64,000 nucleotides of DNA from Neurospora tetraspora (taxonomy: Eukaryota > Ascomycota > Sordariomycetes > Sordariales > Sordariaceae): positions 800,458-864,457 of the forward strand of contig NW_026944392.1 of assembly GCF_033439725.1 (NCBI RefSeq), given 5' to 3'. The translations under genes were made by a program, and so were the position numbers. The notes under the pieces are model-generated. The model was not told the DNA's origin and did no database searches. It was given only the letters and a program-made list of their open reading frames with translations. This document shows positions 31,351 through 41,539 of the stretch, piece after piece; within the stretch, counting starts at the first letter, position 1; every line of letters begins with the position of its first letter.

Positions 31351-31936
31351 CGACGAAGTATACGATTGAATAAAAAGTAAAATATAGATAAAAATTTAGT
31401 AAAAAAGGAATTTAGGATTTATAGTACAAACCTTACCTAGAATTTTTAGAGAACGAATCTCTTAAGCCTACTCCGAGGGATAGTCCGAAACTTACCTATA
31501 CTTTAATTTCCTTTTCCCCCTACAATCTCTTTAAATCGATCTCCCTAGTTCAAATAAGATTATATAATAATTATAATACGTTAGTATAGATAAATAGAGC
31601 GTTTAATAACTATATTTACGAATATAGGGTAAAAGAGGAAGAAAGAGGAATATAAATACGATTCGAATATATAACGTCTATACTTATATTAGTAGCGGCG
31701 CTTTGAGCGTTTTCGTACGCTATTATACTATAGAGCCTTTATGGTACCCCCTTCGGGGGTTGGCGATAGTAGAGAGGGGAGGTAGTAATTATAAAAGCGA
31801 TTAGAACGTTGTTTAGGATTATTTAGTAAAATAATAAATATTTCGGTAGGAGGGTTACGTTTAATAATGGTTTAATTAGTATTCTACCCTTGAATAGGTA
31901 CTTTAACGCTAAGCAATTTCCCGCCTTAATATATAC

Positions 31937-32448
31937 TGTTGGAGGGTAACGATCGACGAATTCTTAGATGAGAGGAAAATCCTTTTCTGGATAAATGAAG
32001 AGGTAAAAATCACTTTCTTTTTGAAGGTTGAGAAAAAGGGTAGTTTGGTAGGCATTGACGAGTATTGGAGAGTGTGTGTGTGTAGAGTATTTAACGACGA
32101 ATAGAATGGTATGTAGAATGTGGGGAAAGGTGGTATATTGGTAGAGATATCGATGAGTGTTTAAAATATATTTCTTTTTCCCATTCCTCGAGGGAAGCCC
32201 TATTCAAATAGACTTTTTGGATCAATGAGTCATTGAGTGATAAAACCGTTTATACTATTGGAATCGTCATTTTCTGATAATTCCAACAGTAGTCTGGTTA
32301 TTCTCATATGTCAGCCATAGAGTCCGAAATTTGACTACGAAGGTCGAGGTTTAGATTTTCCTCCGGGTTTTCTTCCGGATTCTATTTAGGGTTGATCCTT
32401 ATTGCAAATCGGACCTTTCTTCCGGACCGGAAATTTTCTCCGGTTATA
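31937..32448 (-). repeat. Copia LTR, left (3') copy
   Basis: Runs TGTTGGAGGG...CCGGTTATA on the plus strand; alignable with 37788-38458. Boundaries inferred from where the similarity begins and ends. Confidence 0.6.
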
Positions 32449-32639
32449 AAAATATGAATATTTTCTTCCTTATTTATAAAGGTATTAATAACTTCGTGTA
32501 TTTCTTCCTTATCTTTTAATAAGGATATTTCTAAATAACGAGTAGCCTTATCAATAAAGGTAATAAAATATCTATAATTATTATAAGTTTTTATAGCAAA
32601 TGGACTACAAAGGTCACTGCTAATCTTATCTAAATAATT
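32436..32639 (-). pseudogene. Copia integrase N-terminal fragment
   Basis: The minus strand reads LDKISSDLCSPFAIKTYNNY, RYFITFIDKATRYLEISLL and KDKEEIHEVINTFINK without stops. This is the start of the Ty1/Copia integrase core (D..G.. RYF..FIDD.TRY). It then runs into LTR sequence, so the rest of integrase and all of RT/RNase H are lost. Confidence 0.7.
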
Positions 32640-32644
32640 ATTAT

Positions 32645-34855
32645 TGTAAGGGGCTGGTGCCCAGAGGTCGAGCCTGGCTGTAAGCCAGAGCTATAGACCT
32701 TTGATAGGGCCTGCAGACCCGCTTACTTGCCTGCCCCCTAATTGGCTAGGCTTCCAGTATATAGATGTCCTTCCAGCCTACCCGAGCTTGTAGGACCTCT
32801 TCTTCCCCTTTATTAATAATTTTAAGCTTTATTCTACCCCTATTATTGTATATACCTAGTAGACCCGTAATATATTATTCACCCTCTTCTTCAATACCTT
32901 CTAAACCTTTCTATTTGTTTATATAAGAGAGCCACAACCGTTTGCATAATTTCTTGACTATACTCAGTTTTTTCGTTCTCTTTATTCTACTATAACTTTT
33001 ATCCCCTAAGCTTAGACTACTGGCGAAAGGCAATAATAATTTACTATAGCTATTTAATTCTTAATCGATTAAATAGTTAAATTTAAAGCTTCCTAATTTA
33101 TAATTATTTCCCTCGCTATAGCCTCTCTTTACTAGCTCAAACTAATCCTTCCTTATCTAATTAAATTTTTTAGGGAAGATTTAAATTTTAATACCTAATT
33201 CTATACCGCCGAAGTAAAACTCTATATTAATAATTTAATTATTAGTAATCTAGAAGCCTATTTTTATTACCTCTATTCTAACCTTTTACCCCCTATTTAA
33301 AACCCCTTCTTTCTTTTACCTGATAGTTAACGAACTATATACTAGTAAAACTATTATAGAAATTCCGTTAAGCCTACGGCGAAATAAATTCTAATAAATA
33401 TATAGCCTAAGAACTTTTTAAAACCCTATAGGCCCGAAACGAAATAATTAAAATATTCTTCCTCCGTTTTAACGAAGTCCTCGACCGAATTTGGAGCGAT
33501 TAAATAAATAATTCAAAGTAAACTTTTTTTACATATAATTTAAATAAAGAGTGGCGAATAAAATTGAAGGAAAGGACGGACGTTCTAGAGGGCTTCGAAA
33601 TTCTATAAAAATATTTCCGACGTCTAAATAGTAGTAATTATTTAGGGAATATTATAAATACTGGGAATTTGATATAAATCGGCGCTATAAGGATATTTAG
33701 GGCTATAAAACGTAGTAGTCTATTTAAAGCCTTTAATTCCGGTTCTAAAATTACCTTTAAATAATAATAATATTGGAAGAACGAGACTTACTATATAAAT
33801 TTTAACTCCTAAATATATTAAATAAGGGAATGCCCCGTTAATAAAAATAAGAGTAAGGGTAAAATTATTATATAATTATATAATATATTTATTAAATTAA
33901 TTAGGGACTTTAATAATAACGGAATTTATGACAATTACGAATAGAAACCGTTTAAAAAGGTTAAGAACCGGCCCGGAAATACTATAATTAGGAAATGGTT
34001 AAGTAATATATATAGTATACTATTCGTTAAGAAGGCTAGCTAATTTAAACCCGGCCTTATACATTCTTTAAATTTAATTAATAACCTTTATAATAACCAA
34101 TATAGGCTTATAATAAGTTATAATATATAATTATAGTTACTACGAAGAGAGGTCGTTTAATTATTACCCTATAAGTATAAACGGTAGAAATTATACTAAA
34201 TTATTCTATTAAGGCTTCGTTACCTACTTAAGGAAGTTGCGGATTATTAACCGGATAGTATAATTACTAGCAATGTTCTAAGTAGGATAGATAGGACGAA
34301 AGCTTATACGGATAAATAAAATTAAACTATATATAATAGTCTAGCTATATACGCGTACAATATAGGTAGTAAGGTTGATAATTTCTAGGGGTTTAGTTTT
34401 TATAATAAGTATGTAATATACGTATAGATTTTACGTTAACTATAGAGGTCTAATTATTTATATTATTTTATTACTATACTTTAATTGTTTAGGGTGTTTA
34501 ATGTGGGAGTATTTAATAGAAGCTTTATAATATAGATAAGAGGCCGCTTATTAAATTCTAGGGATATTTTTTTATATATGATAATTTTTATTATTGTCTT
34601 TGTATGTGAGGGGAAATTTGGGGGTAATATAAGGGCCTAGCGCCTAAAGGTCGAGCCTAATTATAAGCTAGAGCTATAGACCTTTAATAGGGCTTGCAGA
34701 CCCGCTTATTTACCTACCTCCTAATTAGCTAGGCTTCTAGTATATAGGTGTCCTTCCAGCCCAGCCGGGCTTGTAGGACCTCTTCTTCCCCTTTGTCAAC
34801 AATCTCAAGCTCTGTTTCACCCCTACTACTGTATATACCTAGTAGACCCATGACA
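32645..34855 (+). mobile_element. Short gag-only LTR element with ATTAT duplication
   Basis: Two 228-bp LTRs, 32645-32872 (TGTAAGGGGC...CCGTAATA) and 34628-34855 (TATAAGGGCC...CCATGACA), flank a 1.75-kb interior. Each LTR keeps one intact end that the other has lost by transition. ATTAT lies on both sides (32640-32644, 34856-34860). It inserted between the GAG-pre-integrase and integrase coding of the Copia element. The interior, with stops ignored, gives a gag-like product with a basic C-terminus (EYPVNKNKSKGK) but no RT, protease or integrase, so it depended on another element. Orientation is from that reading. Confidence 0.8.
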
Positions 34856-34860
34856 ATTAT

Positions 34861-36760
34861 TATATTTTATAGTATTACTTTTAATACTTTTTTTTCTTAT
34901 TAGTTATTTTTGCTTGGTAACAAATAGGACATTCTTTATTAATATCCTTTTTATAAGTATAAGAAGTAATCGTATTTTTAATAATATTTTTAATATTATC
35001 ATTACCACAGTGACCATAACGCTAGTTTAAGGTATTTAAATCAATTGATTTATTATTATTAATGTTATTATTATTAATAATATTTTTTACAGTATTATTT
35101 TTAATATTATTTTTAATACGATTTAGTTTCTTCTTATTTATACTATTAATACTAATAGTATTTATATCGCCGTTAAACGGTCGATTCTTCGGTTTTATAA
35201 TTTCAACGGGTAAAAAATATAAACCGTTAATTTGTTCACCAATACTAATAATATCAGAATTATTTCGAAGATATATATTATATTTATTTATAATATTATA
35301 ATATTCGCCTTCGAATGCAGAATTGCTTATAATATTAATACCTGATTCTGACATATAATAATAATTCTTTAAAAGCATTTTCTTTTTAGAATCTTTAAAA
35401 TATATAAATACATTTCCAATTCCTAAAATAGACCTTTTCGTAGCCTTTCCCCAAGAAACTTCCTTTTTAATTTCTTTAAAAGTATAAAAGTAATTCTTAT
35501 TTGAAATTACATGAACCGCTGACCTAGAGTCTACTATAAAATTATTTTTATAGTTATTTTTATCGTTTCTATTAAACGTAGCCTTATAATACACTTTAAG
35601 AAGGCTATTAAATAACTTTTTATTCCTAATCCTAAGACTTTACTATAATTAGCTTCTGGTTCTTTATATGGATTATTTCTAATATTATTTCTAATAATAT
35701 TTCTTTTAATATTATTATTAATAATATTTCTTTTAATATTATTATTAATAATATTAGTATTTGGGGTAGGAAAAATACATTTATTTACTATTGAAATATC
35801 TTCGAAAATATCGTCTCCAAACTCGTCTTCAAAGACTTCTTCAATCCTAGAATTATTAGAAATTTCTAAATTAGAAAAATCTATTAATTCTAAGGATTTT
35901 TCCTTATCCAATAAATCTTCAAGGGTTTTTTCTATCAATATATTAATATCTTCTCCCCTTTCTTTCTTTACTGGATTTTCTAGCCTTTTCTAATACTGTA
36001 GGGCTTTTTCAAAATATAAAAAAAGCGCATTCAACACACTTATAGCCAAGTCTTTTGCAATAAGAGCGATAAACTATATTCTTAGTAACTTTGCAAAGTT
36101 TTTTACCCTTATAGGGCTTTGAATCCTTCTTATTCTTATTAGAATAATTAAAAAAATTAGAATTTTTATACTTATTGTTATTATTTTTATTAAATAATAG
36201 AATATTCTTATTGGAATCCTTACGCTTAAATTCATCTAATAAATTAGAAGCTAGCGTATTTAAAGTATGGGTCTTAAAATCTTTCCTAAATTCTTAGGTT
36301 ATAGAAGAAATTAAGCTTTTTTAACCTTCCCCTAAATTAAATAAAATCCAGGAAATTACCACTTAATTAAGTAGTTCTATATTCCTAGCCTTTAATTCAT
36401 TAATTAAGGCTTTGATTTTATTAAAGAAGGCTTCCATTAAATCAAAATTACTAGGAGCAGCCTCAAAGAATTCCTTAATAATAAGGTATTCAGAAATAAG
36501 GCCTTGTAGGCTATATAAATCTTTTAAGGTTTTCCAAGCCTAAAAAGCAGAAACTTCGTATTGAATTTGCAATAGAGAACCTTCTTCTAAAATTAATTTT
36601 AATTTAGAAAAGGCTTCTTTAGCTTGCAAATCTTCTTTTTCAGCTATTCTATTCCAATCTTTTAAAATAGTAAAATAGGCTTCGGCCCTTAAAGACCAAA
36701 TAGTATAATTTTCAATACCTTTAAGCTTAGGAAGCTTAAATTGGCTATCTATATTATAAA
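34861..36760 (-). pseudogene. Copia gag, protease and GAG-pre-integrase
   Basis: On the minus strand from about 36750: gag (IENYTIWSLRAEAYFTILKD, a Cys-rich CKRLGYKCVEC knuckle near 36.05 kb), then a 134-codon open stretch (35938-35534) and a 190-codon one (35594-35022) with protease FIVDSRSAVHVISNKNYFYT, where the usual DSGA is DSRSA. GAG-pre-integrase follows at 35.0-34.9 kb (RYGHCGNDN..., CPICYQAK). These long open frames are remarkable amid RIP debris, suggesting milder mutation than in the Gypsy element. A gag stop near 36.3 kb and the altered protease make it inactive. Confidence 0.7.
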
Positions 36761-36763
36761 ATG

Positions 36764-36767
<4 letters not shown>

Positions 36768-36794
<27 letters not shown>
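36768..36794. repeat. TA dinucleotide repeat
   Basis: Uninterrupted (TA)n upstream of the Copia gag start, on the side of its 5' LTR. Confidence 0.85.
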
Positions 36795-36798
<4 letters not shown>

Positions 36799-37787
36799 TT
36801 TATATATATAATAGTTTTATAAAGACTTATTATAATAATAATTTTTATAAGGTTTTGAAAACAACCTATTATGCTGAAGGTAATTCTTAATATTTATAAG
36901 GATTATTTAACAAATTTCTGAAACCTTTTATTTATTCTTTTATAAATAAAAGTATGTAAAAAATAATTATATTCTTTAAGAAGAAAAATAACTATAAAAA
37001 TCTTTTAGATTTTTAATCCTTATTTAATATAAGAATGTATAAGACCTTTGTCTTATACCTCTTATAAAGAGGACTCTTATTTCTTCACAATGGAAGAAAT
37101 CCTTAAATATTTCTAAAAGAAATAAATAAGTATAAGAAAAATAAGAATATTTTTCAAAGGGTTTTTATTTCATTTCTATATAATTAAATATAGAAAAAGA
37201 ATTTCTTTTTAGAAATTATAGAAGGGTTTTCCTTCGTTTTTAGCAAAGTCCAAAGTATTCTAGCTAATTCTCCAAATACCTTCGTTGTCAATCAAAGATA
37301 AAAGAAGCTCCGAAACCAAAATCCGGTTTATTCTTAAAGAATAATTTTGAAAGTGAGGAACAAAAACTCGTTGAATAAAATTTCTAAAGCCAATTTTAAG
37401 GTCTTCCCTCTAATTCCACCTATAATTTCCTAAAGCCTTATAATAATGAACGATCGAAGCTTCGAGGTCGAAGTTGTAAGGGAGTTGGTTTAACTAGGGT
37501 AAATTAGGGGGTATAGTAGGATCGATTTCTCGTTCAACTTTATATAATCCAGCGTAAGAAAATCAATAGAGGGCGAATTAGTTAAAGTAAGTCTTTATAG
37601 AAAAGGGCTTTTCAATATCGAAAAGGTAATAGATACTTCGAAAAGGGTTAAATTTCTCGGGATCGATATCGTCTTCAAATTCCTTATTATCGTCGAATAA
37701 ATTAAAATAGCCTTCGGGAATTATATCGGCCTTATAAATAGGTTTAGGGTCGGGTAGGCAACGGGTAATTAAGCCGGGCTTATAACC
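36795..37787. other. Copia internal leader region, no gene seen
   Basis: AT-rich sequence between the gag remnant and the right (5') Copia LTR. It holds no identifiable coding sequence. Confidence 0.4.
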
Positions 37788-38458
37788 TATTAGAGGATCA
37801 TAATCGACGAATTTTTAAATAAGAGGAAAACCCTTTTCTAAATAAATAAAGAGGTAAAAATTACTTTCTCTTTAAAGGTTAAGAAAAAGGGTAGCTTAGT
37901 AGGGGTTAACGGGTATTGGAGTATGTGTGTATGTAGTGTGTTTAACGACGAATAAAATGGTATATAGAATGTAGGGAAAGGTGGTAGATTAGTAGAAATA
38001 TCAATGAGTATTTAAAATATACTTTTTTTTTCTCTTTTCTTGAAGGAAGCCCTCTTTAAATAGACTTTTTGGATTAATGCGTTATCTAGTAATAAAACCG
38101 TTTGGACCTTTGGAATTGTTATTTCCTAATAATTCTAATGGTAGTCTAATTATTCTTATATGATAATTATAGAGTCCGGAATTCGAATCCGAACTCAAAA
38201 GTCTTCTCGGACTTCTTTTTTTACTTTTATTCCATATAGTCATTATATAACGAAACCGTTTGTACGGTCGGAAACGTTATGTTCCGTTCTTTCTTATGGA
38301 GTTACGTATGATTTCGTTCGATTGACGTTGAGGCCGGAATTCGACTACGAAGGTCGAGGTTTAGATTTTCCTCTGGGATTTCTTCCGGATTCTATTTAGG
38401 GCTGATCCCTATTGCAAATCGAACCTTTCTTCCGGACCGAAATTTTTCTCCGATTATA
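37788..38458 (-). repeat. Copia LTR, right (5') copy
   Basis: Aligns with 31937-32448, with a segment around 38190-38320 absent from the left copy. Confidence 0.6.
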
Positions 38459-38689
38459 GAAATAGTATTTATATATTATTATATAAGCTCGTAAATGCGT
38501 TATAAGTCTAGTATTATTATTATTACATATATTAAGTCTATAATAACTAATATATACGCTAAAGGATTTTATCGGATTTTGATTGGGTACATTTACGGGA
38601 TGACCAGGAAGGCTTATTTTAAAGGAATCAAAGGGCAAAACTATATATTTAATAATTTTATAGACGGAGACTTCTTTTACGGAGGGTAG

Positions 38690-38904
38690 TATTATAGGGT
38701 TAGATTATATGCCCTATGCTAGTTGTGTTATAGCTGTCATTAGCTAATGCATTGTATTGTAGTATAATAGAGCTATGGTACTAGGTAGCCTTGGTAGCGG
38801 TTACGGGGTAGATTTACCGCCCTAGCTGCGCACACCTTTCTTGCTTCCCTCGTATAATAATAAAGATTATACTTTATACCTAATGGTGCCCTCGCCCCAT
38901 GATA
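38690..38904 (+). repeat. Gypsy element 3' LTR
   Basis: More heavily C-to-T/G-to-A changed than the 5' LTR (GTGTTATAGCTG against GTGCTATGGCTG). Ends CATGATA before ATTAT. Confidence 0.7.
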
Positions 38905-40018
38905 ATTATTTAATTTATTCGAAGAAGCCTTTAACGTCGTACGAAATTTAAAGAATTTGTTTAATTTAACCGTAATAATTACTTTAATAACGACGTTTAA
39001 CCTTAATTTGTCTTATTAATAAGGGAAATACTTTCTCTTTCAATATTAACGATATTTTTAATAATATAATATATTAGAACTCTAATTACCATATAATCCG
39101 CCGTACTTAGACGTTACGCAAATTCGTTAATACTGTTAATCATTTAAAATTATTTAAATAGCTTCCTAAAAACAATTAACGTAATAATGATAATTGGGGG
39201 ATTTTAATAACTATTATAAAAGTAATAAAACTATTCGAAGACCTTACGAAAAAATTCGAAAAAACAAAGTCTTTCTTTATAATAATTATCCTATCCTTCT
39301 ACTACCTTATTAAGAAATTCGTTAAAATAAGAGTACAATTTAGAAGTAGCATTGCCTTCGAATTATTCGAAGGATTAAATGTTTTAAAATTAAATATTAT
39401 TATCGCCCTTACTTTTATTACTTATTTTATTTAATATAGTATTTATATACGTACTTCCTATAATTACCCCTCTTAATTCCCCTCTTCTTAATTCGCCTCC
39501 TTTCAATTCCCCTCCTTTTAACCTACCTCTTCTTAATAATAATCTCCTAATAGCCCGCCTATCGATTATACTAATAATATAACTAATAAGAGTATAAAGA
39601 TTGTCGGTATAATATTTAATAGAGTATTCGCTAAATTTAAAAAACATAAAGGGTTAATAAAATAATACCCAATATATTAAATTACATATATTTTATACCC
39701 TATTTATTAACGGGAATAGATTGATAAAAAGAATAGGCCCTATTAAGTAGAATAATACCCTTAAAGAATTCTAATTTATTTATAACGGAAATTATACTAA
39801 CTAGTTAATCAATTTTTTAATAGTTAATATTAATAATCAATAGGTAGTACGAATTAATAATAATTAATTAATCGATGTAAATTTCTATAATACTTTTTTA
39901 TTAAAATTAAAAAAGAAGGATAAGCTAAATTGCTACTTTAATAATAATATTTACGTAGTTAATAACGTTTTAAGGTAATAGAAGGCCAACGAAAGTATAT
40001 ACCTTCGGTTATTATATA
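38905..40018. other. RIP-mutated DNA, right inner flank
   Basis: Continuation of the left inner flank on the other side of the Gypsy insertion. AT-rich with stops in every frame and a purine/pyrimidine-biased repeat (CCCCTCTTCTTAATTC-like units, 39470-39530). Not identifiable. Confidence 0.45.
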
Positions 40019-40381
40019 TGTGACGACTAGGATCCAGCGCCATGGGTCACATCCCATTCGTCTCATTAACAAGACCCACAAGACCCACCAGCGCCATTGA
40101 TGCGCGCACTCTGATTGGTCGCATCGGCGGCATTAACATGCGTGCCCATTCAATTGGCACCGCGACCTATATGTCGCATTCACATATACTGTTAGATTAA
40201 ATAAGGAAGGCGGTCGAGGCTGGCAGAATCTGGGCTCATCCCATATAAGGGTGCATACCAGAGCACAGCTCTCAACCTCTCCCTCTTTCCTTCTTTAGCT
40301 TTAGTTATTTATTCATTTGTACCCAACTACGCGATACGGAACTACGTAAGCTGGTGCATCGTAACAATATATAGTATTTAA
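40014..40381 (+). mobile_element. Un-RIPed solo LTR (40019-40376) with ATATA duplication
   Basis: Starts TGTGACGACTAGGATCC, ends CATCGTAACA, 358 bp, flanked by ATATA on both sides (40014-40018 and 40377-40381). Base composition is balanced and CpA/TpG are plentiful, in sharp contrast with the DNA on both sides. CATATAAGGGTGC (about 40244-40256) may be the TATA region. It has no similarity to the solo LTR at 5557 that I can see beyond the TG...CA ends. Confidence 0.85.
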
Positions 40382-40800
40382 TTTCTATTCTATACCCTGT
40401 ATAGTGGATAATTATAAGCGCTCTTTTAATAGCGCTAAATTAACTATCGATAGTTAAAGGTAGAGCTTTACCACTAAAATTATTAATATTATTAAGAATT
40501 TAAAGTTTTAGTTAGTATTTAGGGTACTAAATTATATTTAATATAAATAAATAATGTATACGACGTTGTAACCGTCATAACGAAGGGATTTATAGTTGTT
40601 GGGAGGCTTTGAGCGTTTTAAGAAGATAGAAATCGTAAGAATCCAAGCACTTTTGAGACTATAAATACCAAAAACGCGATTTTAGACATCAAATATTAGC
40701 AAATAAATAAATACAAATAAATAAAAATGAATACAAATAAATATGCACCCATATTGGACCCACTCAAATAAATACAGATCGATATTTATTTGTATTTGCT
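40382..40800. other. hAT right subterminal region
   Basis: AT-rich with several AAATAAATAC / GTATTTATTT words in both orientations from 40690 on, mirroring 22383-22460 at the left end. Confidence 0.5.
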
Positions 40801-40815
40801 TTATTTCCAGCGCTG

Positions 40816-40823
40816 GTTTCGAG
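40816..40823 (+). repeat. Right 8-bp target-site duplication GTTTCGAG
   Basis: Identical to 22351-22358. Confidence 0.8.
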
Positions 40824-40933
40824 GCCTTCGCTATAGACTTGTCCGGTTGTCGGGTAGTCCCCCGTATACCCTAGGCATATGCTGCCTTGCCCCGTCATGC
40901 CCTAGTTGTAACTATCCAAGCCGCTAGCACGTT

Positions 40934-41397
40934 TCACCGTAGCCTGCTGTCGACATTGCAGCGGTGCACGGAGCAGCCTTCACGGTCGCAGAAGTAGAGC
41001 TTCTCGGTTCCCGTCTGCTGGTCCTTGACGAGGACGAGCTGCTTGGGCGTAGTGAGGATGCCATCGGCGAGAAGAACCTTCTTGTCGAAGCCATCGAGGG
41101 TGGAGGACATTAGGCTGCCGTCCTTGGCGGTGACGTCGGCGCCCATGTTGGTCCAGTACACACGGTTGGCGGAGGGGTCGACGTCGATGTCGTCGGGGAG
41201 GGGGGCGGTGACGAGGGCCTTGGGCGGCTGGTTGGGCTCGTCGAGGCGGAGGATCTTGCCGTTGGTGGAGATATGAAAGGGGGGTAAAGACGGGTGGGGG
41301 CCAGGGCGGAAGAGGATGGGATTGGGGCCGGGGCCGAAAGGGATTGGGAGAAAGAATGAAGCAAAAAGATGGCGAGTAAAAGAATGTTGCCGACCAA
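40934..41397 (-). pseudogene. YWTD-repeat (LDLR class B-like) protein fragment, frameshifted
   Basis: The minus-strand reading starts at ATG 41397 with a signal-like peptide (MVGNILLLAIFLLHSFSQSL, then APAPIPSSS). After a run of six C (about 41282) it continues one frame off as HISTNGKILRLDEPNQPPK, DDIDVDPSANRVYWTNMG, GSLMSSTLDGFDKKVLLADG and LYFCDREGCSVHRCNVD, ending at a stop at 40934. VYWTNMG...LDG...LYFCDREG is the fungal form of the YWTD beta-propeller repeat, but only about two repeats exist where a propeller needs six. One missing C explains the frame change. Truncated at the 3' end close to the transposon block. Confidence 0.65.
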
Positions 41398-41480
41398 AAC
41401 TTAAGGGTTACAGTAAACCATTTGTGAGGTCGGACACCTTCTACCCAAGCGGCACTCGAACACAATCCCCGGTAGGGCAA
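41398..41480 (-). repeat. Dispersed LPYRGLCSS-type segment, copy 4
   Basis: The minus strand encodes LPYRGLCSSAAWVEG, alignable with the copies at 17.4, 18.7 and 19.6 kb. Confidence 0.35.
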
Positions 41481-41539
41481 TCTTTCGGGTCGTTGCGTAT
41501 TTTGTTATTGTGAGCTGGTGGGTTGTCGAATTTGGATTC

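Larger units (their letters stand above)
31937..38458 (-). mobile_element. Ty1/Copia element, deletion derivative, minus strand
   Basis: Direct repeats bound it: 31937-32448 and 37788-38458 (the right copy carries roughly 115 extra bp, or the left has lost them). They share ACGACGAAT, AAACCGTTT, GAAGGTCGAGGTTTAGATTT and TCTTCCGGATTCTATTTAGG. Between them the minus strand carries gag, protease, GAG-pre-integrase and the start of integrase, which runs straight into the left LTR. Reverse transcriptase and RNase H are missing, so it is a deletion derivative. I find no convincing target duplication. It lies inside the Gypsy element. Confidence 0.65.
24161..38904 (+). mobile_element. RIP-degraded Ty3/Gypsy LTR retrotransposon
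   Basis: The 5' LTR (24161 to about 24410) starts TGTCATAGGGCTAGATCATA; the 3' LTR (38690-38904) starts TATTATAGGGTTAGATTATA and ends CATGATA. They differ mostly by C-to-T and G-to-A changes, with a roughly 30-bp length difference. ATTAT flanks both ends (24156-24160, 38905-38909). gag and pol lie between in plus orientation. A purine-rich stretch (GGAGGG) precedes the 3' LTR. After removing the nested Copia element the internal part would be about 7.8 kb, usual for Gypsy elements. Confidence 0.75.
22359..40815. mobile_element. hAT-type insertion, 18.46 kb with nested elements
   Basis: The ends are perfect 15-bp inverted repeats, CAGCGCTGGAAATAA (22359-22373, and its complement at 40801-40815), extended by the near-match CAAATACA. 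They are flanked by identical 8-bp duplications GTTTCGAG. A CAG start and 8-bp duplication fit the hAT superfamily. Subterminal DNA on both sides is packed with AAATAAATAC words in both orientations, as expected of transposase-binding arrays. Most of the interior is later LTR-element insertions and RIP-mutated DNA, so the original element was much shorter. I could not identify a transposase reading frame in the mutated flanks (22.4-24.1 and 38.9-40.0 kb). Confidence 0.75.

Noticed and set aside
24161-34855. CRISPR-like or tRNA-like arrays among the repeats
   Set aside because: All regularly spaced repeats found are LTRs, tandem coding repeats or microsatellites; no spacer-repeat pattern and no tRNA cloverleaf was seen.
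38160-38399. 79-codon plus-strand frame in the Copia LTR
   Set aside because: Contained in the LTR segment and absent from the left LTR copy; not a gene.
41110-41397. The whole 95-codon minus-strand frame as an independent secreted protein
   Set aside because: After the leader its neighbour frame matches the YWTD repeat, so the continuation in this frame is the result of a frameshift.
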